Part shown: positions 7,984 to 15,980 of the stretch, piece after piece | Layout of the letters: every line of letters begins with the position of its first letter | Position numbering within the stretch: position 1 is the stretch's first letter | Assembly: GCF_900110255.1 (NCBI RefSeq) | Contig: NZ_FODD01000015.1 | Coordinates: forward strand, 62,001 to 126,000 | Length of the DNA: 64,000 bases | Reading direction: 5' to 3' | From: Actinacidiphila rubida | GTDB lineage: Bacteria; Actinomycetota; Actinomycetes; Streptomycetales; Streptomycetaceae | The notes under the pieces: model-generated | The model's database searches: none | Told to the model about the DNA's origin: nothing | What the model saw: only the letters and a program-made list of their open reading frames with translations | Made by a program: the position numbers and the translations under genes

Positions 7984-9608
7984 TGGGCTTCGCCCGCACC
8001 TGCTCGGTCGCGCTGGTCGGTGTCGAGGGCGTGGTGGTGGAGGTCCAGGCCGATCTGGAACCGGGGCTGGCCGCCTTCACCCTGGTCGGCCTGCCCGACA
8101 AGAGCCTCACCGAGAGCCGGGACCGGGTCCGCGCCGCCATCGTCAACAGCGGCGAGACCTGGCCGCAGAAGAAACTCACCGTCGGGCTCAGCCCGGCCTC
8201 CGTCCCCAAGGGCGGCTCCGGATTCGACCTGGCCGTCGCCTGCGCCGTGCTCGCCGCGAACGAACGGATCGCACCGTCCTCCATCGCCGACCTGATGATG
8301 ATCGGCGAGCTGGGTCTGGACGGCCGGGTGCGGCCGGTGCGCGGGGTGCTGCCCGCGGTCCTGGCCGCCGCCGACGCCGGCTACCGGCACGTGGTGGTGC
8401 CCGAGCGCACCACCGCCGAGGCATCGCTGGTCCCCGGCGTGTCCGTGCTCGGCATCCGCTCGCTGCGCCAGCTGGTCGCCGTGCTCAACGACGAGCCCGT
8501 CCCCGAGGAGGACGAGGACCGGCTCGAACTGGAGGGCCGGCCCGATCCGATGCTCGCCGGTCTCACCCTGCCCGGCGGCACCGGGGACGGGCTCGCCAGC
8601 ACCCTGGGCGGGGACTCGGCCGCGGCCGACCGCCGCGACCTGGCCGACGTCGCGGGCCAGCCGGCCGCCCGCCTGGCCCTGGAGGCGGCCGCGGCCGGCG
8701 GTCACCACCTGTACCTCAAGGGCCCGCCGGGCGCGGGCAAGACGATGCTCGCCGAGCGTCTGCCGGGCATCCTGCCGCCGCTCACCCGTCAGGAGTCCCT
8801 GGAAGTCACCGCGGTCCACTCGGTCGCCGGGATCCTGCCACCCGGCCGCCCACTGGTCGACGCCCCGCCCTACTGTGCGCCGCACCACTCCGCGACCATG
8901 CCCTCGCTCGTCGGCGGCGGCAGTGGACTGCCGAGGCCGGGCGCGGTCTCCCTGGCCCACCGGGGGGTGCTCTTCCTGGACGAGGCACCGGAGTTCAGCG
9001 TCCGCTCGCTGGACGCGCTGCGGCAGCCTCTGGAGTCCGGGCACGTGGTGGTGGCGCGCACGGGAGGGGTGATGCGGCTGCCCGCGCGCTTCATGCTGGT
9101 GATGGCCGCCAACCCCTGCCCCTGCGGCCGCTTCTCGCTCCTGGGCGGCTGCGACTGCTCGCCGATGGCTGTGCGCCGCTACCAGGCGCGGCTGTCGGGC
9201 CCGCTGCTCGACCGCGTCGACCTGCGGGTCGAGGTCGACGCGGTCAGCCGCAGCGACCTGATCGGCCACGGCAGGGGCGAGTCGAGCGCGGAGGTCGCCG
9301 CTCGCGTCCTGCAGGCGCGGGAGCGGGCCGCCGCCCGCTACCAGGACACGCCCTGGCGGATGAACAGCGAGGTGCCCGGTCACGAGATCCGCACCCGCTG
9401 GCAGGTCGCGCCCGGTGCCCTGCACGCCGCCGAACGCGACATGGAACGCGGCCTGCTCACCGCCCGCGGCCTGGACCGCGTGCTGCGGGTCGCCTGGACC
9501 CTCGCCGACCTCGCCGGCCACGTCCGGCCGGACCCCGACGACGTCCTGCGCGCCCTCCAGCTCCGCAGCGGGTTCAGCCGCGGCGCGACCCTGGCGGGCA
9601 CCTCATGA
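7983..9608 (+). CDS. comM: YifB/ComM family magnesium chelatase-like AAA+ ATPase
   Basis: A 541-residue protein with an N-terminal Lon-like fold (FTLVGLPDKSLTESRDRVRAA), a Walker A GPPGAGKT near residue 250, Walker B VLFLDEAPEF, and a C-terminal Mg_chelatase_C domain. In transformable bacteria ComM is a branch-migration helicase that extends recombination tracts. It overlaps yraN by 1 base and dprA by 4 bases (ATGA), so yraN-comM-dprA form one operon. The gene is intact although its partner dprA is split. Confidence 0.95.
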   Translation: MGFARTCSVALVGVEGVVVEVQADLEPGLAAFTLVGLPDKSLTESRDRVRAAIVNSGETWPQKKLTVGLSPASVPKGGSGFDLAVACAVLAANERIAPSSIADLMMIGELGLDGRVRPVRGVLPAVLAAADAGYRHVVVPERTTAEASLVPGVSVLGIRSLRQLVAVLNDEPVPEEDEDRLELEGRPDPMLAGLTLPGGTGDGLASTLGGDSAAADRRDLADVAGQPAARLALEAAAAGGHHLYLKGPPGAGKTMLAERLPGILPPLTRQESLEVTAVHSVAGILPPGRPLVDAPPYCAPHHSATMPSLVGGGSGLPRPGAVSLAHRGVLFLDEAPEFSVRSLDALRQPLESGHVVVARTGGVMRLPARFMLVMAANPCPCGRFSLLGGCDCSPMAVRRYQARLSGPLLDRVDLRVEVDAVSRSDLIGHGRGESSAEVAARVLQARERAAARYQDTPWRMNSEVPGHEIRTRWQVAPGALHAAERDMERGLLTARGLDRVLRVAWTLADLAGHVRPDPDDVLRALQLRSGFSRGATLAGTS

Positions 9609-10465
9609 GCCCGCCGGGCCCGGCGGGGGAGGCCGTGGTGGAGGAGTTGCGGCGCTACTACGCCCGCGGCGGAGGCGCGGGCCGGGACGGACTGGAGGCG
9701 GCCGCCTGCTGGGAGGAGCGGCTCGCGCGGGTCGCCCTCACGCGGATCGCCGACCCCGGGGACGCGGTGATGGGCCGAGCGGTGCGCGAGACCGGCGCCG
9801 AGGAGGCGGTGGCTGCGGCACGGGAGGGCCGGAAACTGGCCGCCGCGAGCCCGCGGCGGACCGAGGGCTACCGGCTGCGCGCCCCGCGCGCCGACCCGGT
9901 GGCCGACCTCGCGGCGGCCCTCCGTGACGGCGGCCGGTTCGTCTGCCCGGGCGACGGCGACTGGCCGGCGCAACTGGACGACCTCGGCGACCAGCGCCCG
10001 TACGGGCTGTGGGTCCGCGGCGGGCCCTCGTTGCGGATGTGGGCGCTGCGCTCGGTCGCCGTGGTGGGGGCGCGCGCCTGCACGGACTACGGCGCGCACA
10101 TGGCCGCGCTGCTGGGCTCCGGTCTGGCGGCGGCCGGCTGGGTCGTGGTGTCCGGAGCCGCCTACGGAGTGGACGGCGCCGCGCAGCGCGCCGCGCTCGC
10201 GGCCGGCGGCGCGACGGTCGGCGTGGTCGCCGGCGGCGTCGACCGGCCCTATCCGCCCGGCAACGCCACGCTCATCGCGAGCATCGCCGAACACGGCCTG
10301 CTGGTCGGCGAGTTGGCGCCCGGGGAGCATCCGACCCGCAGCCGGTTCGTGCTCCGCAACCGTCTCATCGCCGCACTGACCCGCGGCACCGTGGTCGTCG
10401 AGGCCCGCCACCGCAGCGGCTCGCTGATCACCGCCCGCAGGGCGGCGGCGCTCGGCCGCGTCACC

Positions 10466-10477
10466 ATGGGCGTTCCC
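10466..10477. repeat. attL core
   Basis: The 12-base sequence ATGGGCGTTCCC is shared exactly with attR at 46152-46163. Bases outside it differ on both sides (preceded by CC here, GA at attR; followed by ACG here, GGT at attR). The crossover lies within it, at codons 288-291 of dprA. Confidence 0.93.
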
Positions 10478-10487
10478 ACGCCTATGC

Positions 10488-10523
10488 CGACGAGGTCCAT
10501 CCGATTCCGGATGGACCTCGTCG
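10488..10523. terminator. Perfect 16-bp hairpin inside the element-encoded tail
   Basis: Arms 10488-10503 and 10508-10523 are perfectly complementary around a 4-base loop (ATTC). The hairpin covers the last codons of the 20-residue tail and ends just before its TAG. There is no T-run, so it may be a terminator insulating the element from the comM-dprA operon, or a recombinase or accessory binding site in the attP arm. In the excised circle it would close the integrase gene. Confidence 0.6.
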
Positions 10524-10618
10524 CGTAGTCCCCTGACGCCCCGTCGGACCGGTCGCTACGGTTGAAGCTATCCAGGCTCGCCGTAGCGACCAGCCTGTTT
10601 CGGGAGGAGGGGGCGCTC

Positions 10619-11236
10619 ATGGCAGACGAGATTGCCGGGGACGAGGAAGGCCAACTGGAGGACTCTGGTCAGGAGACTATTCGCAGGATTTCCTTCAACA
10701 ACCGTGGGATCGTGGTCACGGGCGGCGCCAGCGTGAATATCGGGTCGATTGGGAGCGGCCACCAGGCCAGACGCGATCCTCGCGAGGACTTCCTCGCCGC
10801 AGTTCGTGCGCTGGCGTTGAGCGAAGCTAAGAGCGTCTCGTTGCTGAGCAGGGTCTGTATGACCGCTGGAGCGGCCATCGTGCTCTGCGGTGGGCTCCTG
10901 GCCCTGCTCAACCACGGCGGCGCTGTCGGGCCGTCTACGGCCCTGGGAGGCGTGCTGGTGGGGACCTGTGGGGGTGCGTTCGCCCTCCAGTCGAAACGGT
11001 CACACAAGCGCCTGACCGACGAGGCGCTCCGGGTGAGCCAGGAGCTTCAGCTTGACCACAGCCGCGAAGAGACGCTTGCCCTAATTCGCGAGATCGAGAA
11101 CCCCGCACTTCGTGATCGGCTCCGGTCGATGACTGCCATGCGGGAGCTGGGGTTGGCTCCGGCTCCTGAGGACGCCGCCAACCGTGTGTTCCTCACCCGC
11201 GACGACGACCCGCCTCAGATCGAGTCCGGCGACTGA
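10619..11236 (+). CDS. Two-helix membrane protein, possibly TRADD-N-associated type
   Basis: A 205-residue protein. Residues 1-60 are polar and contain a β-rich stretch (RRISFNNRGIVVTGGASVNI). Two hydrophobic segments follow, near residues 83-103 and 108-124, then a helical C-terminus. The arrangement resembles the 'TRADD-N-associated membrane domain' family of predicted bacterial signalling or defence proteins, but this is from memory and not certain. ATG 10619 follows CGGGAGGAGG, a strong ribosome site; an in-frame upstream ATG at 10562 has none. It is the first cargo gene after attL. Confidence 0.6.
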   Translation: MADEIAGDEEGQLEDSGQETIRRISFNNRGIVVTGGASVNIGSIGSGHQARRDPREDFLAAVRALALSEAKSVSLLSRVCMTAGAAIVLCGGLLALLNHGGAVGPSTALGGVLVGTCGGAFALQSKRSHKRLTDEALRVSQELQLDHSREETLALIREIENPALRDRLRSMTAMRELGLAPAPEDAANRVFLTRDDDPPQIESGD

Positions 11237-11344
11237 GCCTCGCCCGGGTAGCCACGCTGGGCCTCTATGGACGAGCATGAGGTCACCTGACCGCGTCTCA
11301 GAAATCTGGTGCAGAGCGGACTTGGCAAGTAGGACAATCGGTGC

Positions 11345-12073
11345 GTGACGATCGATGTCGACGCGTTCAACGCCAAGGCCATACCTGGCCTCGAAGCACT
11401 GACCAAGCTCATGCTTAGCGGAGCCTCCGACCATGCTCCCGCCCCCGAGGCGCTGCGACCATTCCAGGTCGGCTGGGGCTTCCTCGCGGCACTCCACCGG
11501 CAGGCCGCCGCAGTGGTTGTCCTCCACCACAACGGCTTGGCGCACGAGGCCGCGCCGAACCGCCGGCTCATGGTCGAGTACGTGGCCAAGCTCCAGTGGC
11601 TCGTGCGCGATGGCGACGCCGCCGTCGAGTCGATGAACAAGGCGCACCAATATGCGCACTCCAAGCTGCGTGAGGCGGCGGACGCCGGGGAGTACCAGTA
11701 CGACGCTGAGGCCGCCGACGCTGTGCGTGATGCTGTCATCCCTAGCGGCACCACCGACCAGTTCAACAACATGAAGAACCTGTTGGAGCGGCTTGGGGGC
11801 GGCCTGTTCCAGTCATGGGTCAGCGAGACCCAGCTCTCCCACGCGACACTCACTGCGGCCGGGTGCTTCTACAAGGACACCCTCGACAAGCTGGAGCTGC
11901 TCGCGGAGCCCACCTACGGGATCGAGGGCGACCCCATGGAGATGTCGCCGTACATCGCTTTCTTCTTCATGTACTTCGGCATGGCGGCGTTCAACGAGCT
12001 GATGAACGGTTCCCCATGGACCGACGAGCTGGACCGGATCGGCGCAGCGAACGGCCTCGCCTCCAGCGAGTGA
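11345..12073 (+). CDS. DUF5677-like protein
   Basis: A 242-residue soluble, helical protein from GTG 11345. It resembles the DUF5677 family of unknown function, with conserved-looking helices around RRLMVEYVAKLQWL and ESMNKAHQYAHSKL. The stop overlaps the GTG of the next gene by 4 bases (GTGA), so the pair is probably co-translated. Function not known. Confidence 0.6.
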   Translation: MTIDVDAFNAKAIPGLEALTKLMLSGASDHAPAPEALRPFQVGWGFLAALHRQAAAVVVLHHNGLAHEAAPNRRLMVEYVAKLQWLVRDGDAAVESMNKAHQYAHSKLREAADAGEYQYDAEAADAVRDAVIPSGTTDQFNNMKNLLERLGGGLFQSWVSETQLSHATLTAAGCFYKDTLDKLELLAEPTYGIEGDPMEMSPYIAFFFMYFGMAAFNELMNGSPWTDELDRIGAANGLASSE

Positions 12074-13245
12074 AGCCCGCTCTGGTGGTCCTTGAGTTCC
12101 CTGACACGCAACGAACCATCCCGATCGGAAGTGCCGTGACCGACCTGTCCGCTCCCCTCAGCCCAGACCAGCAGCGTCTGCTCGAAGTGATGTCCGATGC
12201 GTTTCTCAGGGACAACGAGTGGCCGACTTGGGACTTCGTACGGCGAACGCTGCGTCGGGAGAAGATCAACGCAGCCTCGGTCCTCACGTCCCTGCCGAAG
12301 CTAGGCGCGCAAGGCAACATCGGGTCGACGTACGGCCTGGTTCAGCATGATCGCGTCTTCCTGCCCGATGAGAGCCGACCCAACCTCACGGTGGCGGCAG
12401 GACTGCACCTTCCCCGCTTCTCGGCCTCTGTGAGCAGCCCGTTCCTCTTGGTCCTGGGCGTGATGGTGGAGATGGAGCACAACGCGCCCATCTCGTCGTC
12501 CACGGTCACCGAGGTGCGCATTAGCCCTAATGCGGTCAGGCATGCCCTTCCGTCGATCAGCGACACGTTTATGAGCTGGCTCCCGGACCTCCTTGCTCAT
12601 GAGCCGGCCACCTGGGGCGGAGGGTTTCGGGGAGGCTCTGCGGACGGGGGCTGGTCGCGAGGCATCCGACCTGAGATCGCCGACTATGCGGATGTGAGGG
12701 ACCTCCAGGCGTACGTCTCGCAGATCGAGGCGTGGTTGGCCGAGGCGCAGCAGGTGTACACCCCAGCCCCCATGTACGGGCAGGTTCCCGCGCAGTCGGT
12801 GTGGGCAAGTTCAACGTCCGACCCCGCTCCGGCCCCCGCCCCGCAATACGTGAATGAGTCGCTCATCGACGAGCTGGAGGCCAAGAACGATTCCACCTCC
12901 TGGGGCCTGGGCAAGCTGGTCGGCCTGCTGCGCGAACTCAACACCAACTTTGCTGACGAGCATCCGTATGCGTGCCACGCACTGTTGAGGGCGGTGCTCG
13001 ACCACGTGCCGCCGATCTTCAACACGGAGGGGCTACCGAAGATCACCTTCGAGCAGGTGGCGAGCAACTACGCGTGGAAGCAGACGGACAGGAAGTATGT
13101 CCTCAAGCTCAGGGACTTTAAGGCTCAGGGCGACGACGTGATGCACCGCCAGATTCGCAAGAGCCAGGACCTCATCACGATGGAGGACGTCCCGCCTCGC
13201 GCGTGGTTGAACGCGTTGCTTCGCGAGGTCATCGACGCCCTGTAA
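12070..13245 (+). CDS. Hypothetical protein with a C-terminal helical 'RAVLDHVPPIF' domain
   Basis: A 391-residue protein. The first 110 residues contain a likely winged-helix segment (EWPTWDFVRRTLRREKINAA). A Pro-rich linker near residue 250 leads to a C-terminal helical domain with LLRAVLDHVPPIF and VMHRQIRKS. I recognise the C-terminal block as recurrent in bacterial hypotheticals, but without known function. GTG 12070 is chosen for its 4-base overlap with the upstream gene; the same frame stays open upstream only as a shadow. Together with the DUF5677-like gene it may form a two-gene module. Confidence 0.6.
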   Translation: MKPALVVLEFPDTQRTIPIGSAVTDLSAPLSPDQQRLLEVMSDAFLRDNEWPTWDFVRRTLRREKINAASVLTSLPKLGAQGNIGSTYGLVQHDRVFLPDESRPNLTVAAGLHLPRFSASVSSPFLLVLGVMVEMEHNAPISSSTVTEVRISPNAVRHALPSISDTFMSWLPDLLAHEPATWGGGFRGGSADGGWSRGIRPEIADYADVRDLQAYVSQIEAWLAEAQQVYTPAPMYGQVPAQSVWASSTSDPAPAPAPQYVNESLIDELEAKNDSTSWGLGKLVGLLRELNTNFADEHPYACHALLRAVLDHVPPIFNTEGLPKITFEQVASNYAWKQTDRKYVLKLRDFKAQGDDVMHRQIRKSQDLITMEDVPPRAWLNALLREVIDAL

Positions 13246-13371
13246 CGCGACGAGCGCGCCACGATGGCCCTCCGCTGGCTGCGGACGGTCTCGTAGCCGA
13301 GCGTGGGGGTAGCTGGCGCCGGATAGATAGTGCCCAGAGGTCGCGGGAGGGGCCACGGAGGCCCGCTGTGG

Positions 13372-13737
13372 CTACGCGGTGCGCGGGCGCACCTGGCCGT
13401 CGTCCGTGACCTCGTACAGGTCGATCCGCAGGAGGCGCCGGACGCTGGCAGGCACGCGCTCGGCGTGCCAGACCGACGAGGTCGGCACGATCACGGCGTA
13501 CCTGATAGTCGGCTCGTCGAACGTCATGCGGCGCAGCAGTTGACCATAAGCAATGTCGGCGTCGGTGCCTCTCTCCGAGGTGCGGCCCTTCGCCTCGCCG
13601 ATCAGTCGCTGATCGATCCGTACGGCTTCGACGTCGGCGTCCTTGTCGGTCTTCTTGACGAGCGTCCAGCCCTCGGCCACGAGCCATCTCTGAAATGCCT
13701 CGACCACCCGGACTTCGTCGCTGCCCTCTGTCGCCAT
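13372..13737 (-). CDS. Small PD-(D/E)XK nuclease-like protein
   Basis: A 121-residue protein. It has an N-terminal helix (VVEAFQRWLVAEGW), then an acidic residue set in DADVEAVRI followed by RLIGEAKGRT, matching the D...ExK order of the PD-(D/E)XK fold. A helix with AYGQLLRRM follows. This fold is used by Mrr-like endonucleases, but the protein is unusually short and lacks an obvious DNA-recognition domain, so it may need a partner. The start ATG 13737 excludes an upstream open stretch with no ribosome site. It is transcribed away from the gene at 13847. Confidence 0.6.
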   Translation of the reverse strand: MATEGSDEVRVVEAFQRWLVAEGWTLVKKTDKDADVEAVRIDQRLIGEAKGRTSERGTDADIAYGQLLRRMTFDEPTIRYAVIVPTSSVWHAERVPASVRRLLRIDLYEVTDDGQVRPRTA

Positions 13738-13846
13738 GCGGCAGATGGTGCCATCAGGCACTGACAGAGCAGTCCTCCGGCAAACGCCGTGTCGCCGGAC
13801 GGGTGCCACGGAGGCAATATCAGCCCGGAGATGCTGGACTACACCC

Positions 13847-14419
13847 ATGAGGCTGGAGAAGAGTCGCAAGGCGCTCGCGTTGGCGGAGAAGTACTTGGAG
13901 ATCCTGGAGGAGCTCACCGACGATCAAGAGGAGTTCCAAGATTCCTTCGTCGGAGCCATCGCCGTGGTTCGCAGAGTCGGTCACACGATTGACTTCGAGT
14001 CCAAGAAGTTGGGGCGGACGGAAACATTCGATCAGTGGTGGAAGAAGAGCAGCGCGGACCATCGGTTCAAGTGCGTCAAAGATGCGAGGGATCTGGTCCT
14101 CCATGAAGGGGGGGAGGAGGCGCGGGTCAAGCACGAGGTCCTTGTCTCCGATGTGCCGATGGTGAAAGCGTCTGCCTACGATGCGACAGTGATCACAAAG
14201 TCACATACTGATTTCGTCGGGGACGAAGAGGGGCCGGAACGATACACCTTCAGCGCCCCGCCACCACCGGCCGACGCCGAAGAGGCTGGTCCGACGTATC
14301 GCCGAACCTGGGTTTTCGCGAGCGGAGAATGCGCCGGTGAGGAGCTGATCCCTGCGCTGCGAGGGTTCCTGGACTGGATGAGCGATGACGCCATTCCCAG
14401 AGCTGAGGCTGTCGGCTGA
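13847..14419 (+). CDS. Hypothetical protein, divergent from the small nuclease
   Basis: A 190-residue protein with a helical N-terminus (RLEKSRKALALAEKYLEILEEL), a motif DHRFKCVKDARDLVLHEGGEE in the middle, and a Pro-rich loop near residue 145. It is soluble with no signal peptide. It starts 110 bases from the divergent nuclease gene, so the two may share a control region. No family recognised. Confidence 0.5.
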   Translation: MRLEKSRKALALAEKYLEILEELTDDQEEFQDSFVGAIAVVRRVGHTIDFESKKLGRTETFDQWWKKSSADHRFKCVKDARDLVLHEGGEEARVKHEVLVSDVPMVKASAYDATVITKSHTDFVGDEEGPERYTFSAPPPPADAEEAGPTYRRTWVFASGECAGEELIPALRGFLDWMSDDAIPRAEAVG

Positions 14420-14557
14420 AGCCCTGCTTCGGGGCAACAGCGGGCTCAGTCGCAGGCATGCGGCCCGGTGCCCTTAGGGTACGGGGCCACTGCATCGACG
14501 CCGGGCTCGGGGCAAACTGGATGGGCCCTTGTGCCCGGGGGCCAGAATCCACGGAGG

Positions 14558-14758
14558 CTACTCGCAGGGCGGGTGCGCCGGGCCGTCCGGGGGTGTTGGC
14601 GGCGTCTCAGCCCTGCGGAATCGGTGCCAAGCGTCGCGTGCCCGACTGGCGGACGCTATGACGTCCGGGACCTGGTCCAGCACGCCCTTGATCGCGAAGA
14701 GCAGCACTGAGGCCACGCCAGCGATGGCGAGAATGATGATGATGGCGGTGCCGTCCAC
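14558..14758 (-). CDS. Small single-pass membrane protein
   Basis: A 66-residue protein from GTG 14758, preceded by AGGGAAGG on the minus strand. It has one hydrophobic segment (AIIIILAIAGVASVLLFAI) followed by a basic cytoplasmic-type tail. No family recognised. Confidence 0.5.
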   Translation of the reverse strand: MDGTAIIIILAIAGVASVLLFAIKGVLDQVPDVIASASRARDAWHRFRRAETPPTPPDGPAHPPCE

Positions 14759-14792
14759 CGATTCTGACCTTCCCTGTCATGGGTCAGATCGG

Positions 14793-14847
14793 GTGCGTAG
14801 GCAGCCTCGATCCGAGCCCTTACGGTTCGGACCGAGACACCTACGCG
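14793..14847. other. Long imperfect hairpin
   Basis: The left side reads GTGCGTAGG, then GCCTCG, then TCCGAGCC; the right side reads GGTTCGGA, CGAGAC and CCTACGCG. These pair almost continuously (8 bp with one G-T, then 5 of 6, then 8-9 bp with a wobble) around a 5-base loop. It could be a structured RNA, a cruciform binding site or a terminator. Confidence 0.5.
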
Positions 14848-15016
14848 GACGCAACGCGAAGATGTTCTCGGGCGTCAACTGACACAAGCCAGCCGACGTG
14901 CAGCTAAAAGTTGCGGTTCAGGAGGGTTGCCCCCCTCGCCTTGACCTGCGTCAACGGGCGCGATCAGCCTCAATTGATCAGCGACCGGTCAGATAGGGGA
15001 AGCCCAGTCTCCGGAG

Positions 15017-15058
15017 CGACTTTTCAGCCTGTCCTCCAGAGGTGTCGACTTTTCAGCC
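15017..15058. repeat. 13-base direct repeat pair
   Basis: CGACTTTTCAGCC occurs at 15017-15029 and 15046-15058, spaced 29 bases start to start, in non-coding sequence. Confidence 0.8.
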
Positions 15059-15157
15059 GACGGGCACATCGTAGCGCAGCCTGGGCGTCGTCGAGTCCAG
15101 GTGCGACCTAGCAACGACTAGCCGAGTGCGCGAGCAACAGGCCCATTTGCGTGTGGT

Positions 15158-15205
15158 ATTGACGGTGCATCACCTGGTGGGTGAAGGTCGTAGAAGTCTG
15201 TAGAA
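15158..15205 (+). promoter_or_regulatory. Control region shared in sequence with that upstream of 16924
   Basis: ATTGACGGTGCATCA (15158-15172) and TAGAAGTCTGTAGAA (15191-15205) lie just before the gene at 15228. Related copies (ATTGATGGTGTTTCA and TAGAAAACTGTAGAA) lie upstream of 16924, in the opposite order. TTGACG at 15159 could be a -35; the matching -10 is poor. The TAGAA-N5-TAGAA box is a candidate operator for the XRE regulator encoded between the two sites. Confidence 0.5.
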
Positions 15206-15227
15206 ACCAGAGGGAGTAGGGAAGGCC

Positions 15228-15470
15228 ATGACGCTACGGTTCATCGCTAAAGACCCGAACACCAACGGTGACAACTGCCCCACGGTGTGGGTGGACGCCA
15301 AGACGAACGACCTCGTCGTCCAGGGCTGGAACGTCGACGAGGAGACGGAGCGCGAGTGTCTGGAGACCGGCGGCATCCCGGACACCGAGTCTGTGGTCCG
15401 GCTGCCGGCCCGGATGGTCGCCGCGATCAGGGAGGCATGTGATGTCGCAGACGGTCCCGCCCTTCGCTGA
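15228..15470 (+). CDS. Small acidic protein of the DUF6879/XRE locus
   Basis: An 80-residue soluble protein beginning MTLRFIAKDPNTNGDNCPTV. Proteins with this opening commonly precede DUF6879 and XRE genes in streptomycetes. The strong GGGAAGG upstream supports the start. Its last 29 bases overlap the next gene. Confidence 0.7.
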   Translation: MTLRFIAKDPNTNGDNCPTVWVDAKTNDLVVQGWNVDEETERECLETGGIPDTESVVRLPARMVAAIREACDVADGPALR

Positions 15471-15966
15471 CCTGCTCGCCCAGTGCCAGACCTCGGCCGT
15501 CCACCTGGAGATGCGTGACGTCTACGGCGTGGCTGACGAGGACGCGGACTTCGCCGCCTGGCGGGCGGGCCATCGGCACAGCCTCGACAATCGCGCGCAG
15601 TGGTGGAACGTATTCCACGACAGCGTGGCCAAGGCGGTGGCGCGGGGCGTCGTCGTCCGGCGGGCCCGGGTCGTCTCGGAGCCGGTCACCGAGTACATCC
15701 GGTACGAGCACTCGTGCACGTTCCAGAACGTCATGGCGGGGGAGCAGGTGAGGTGGCTGCCGCGCTGCCTGGCCTCGGACCTGTTGCTGCCGGGCAACGA
15801 CCTATGGCTGTTCGACGACCGGTTGATCCGGTTCGGCCTATTCTCGGGCGACGGCGCGTTCGTCGGCCACACACTGAGCGACGACCTGCAACTCATCAAG
15901 GCGGTGTCCGACTCGTTCGAGGCTGTCTGGGACCGGGCTACGCCGCACGACCAGTACACGATCTGA
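15442..15966 (+). CDS. DUF6879 family protein
   Basis: A 174-residue protein with the DUF6879 pattern: AVHLEMRDVYGVADEDADF near the start, then RARVVSEPVTEYIRYEH, and a C-terminal WLPR...NDLWLFDDRLIRF block. The family is actinobacterial, of unknown biochemical role, and is usually paired with an XRE-DUF5753 regulator, as here (next gene 15 bases on). ATG 15442 overlaps the preceding gene by 29 bases. Confidence 0.8.
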   Translation: MSQTVPPFADLLAQCQTSAVHLEMRDVYGVADEDADFAAWRAGHRHSLDNRAQWWNVFHDSVAKAVARGVVVRRARVVSEPVTEYIRYEHSCTFQNVMAGEQVRWLPRCLASDLLLPGNDLWLFDDRLIRFGLFSGDGAFVGHTLSDDLQLIKAVSDSFEAVWDRATPHDQYTI

Positions 15967-15980
15967 TCAACTGAACCACG

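Larger units (their letters stand above)
9605..10528 (+). pseudogene. dprA: DprA, 5' part (codons 1-287) plus 20 element-encoded codons
   Basis: DNA-processing protein DprA/Smf loads RecA onto single-stranded DNA. The Rossmann-like DprA core is present: VAVVGARACTDYG, VVSGAAYGVDGAAQRAAL, GVDRPYPPGN and RSGSLITARRAAALGR. Codon 288 is the ATG of the 12-base core at 10466. From there the frame enters the mobile element and ends after 20 residues (MGVPTPMPTRSIRFRMDLVA) at TAG 10526-10528. The rest of the host gene is at 46164-46529. Uninterrupted DprA would be 412 residues (287 + 125). The core domain survives but the C-terminal winged helix is lost, so function is probably impaired. Confidence 0.95.
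14759..15227. other. Non-coding stretch with a long hairpin and a 13-base direct repeat
   Basis: No convincing gene is seen in these 469 bases. They hold the long imperfect hairpin at 14793-14847, two copies of CGACTTTTCAGCC (15017-15029 and 15046-15058) and the control region of the next gene. Confidence 0.6.

Noticed and set aside
13372-14419. Toxin-antitoxin interpretation of the small nuclease and its divergent neighbour
   Set aside because: The genes diverge rather than overlap, the neighbour is larger than typical antitoxins and no DNA-binding domain is visible.
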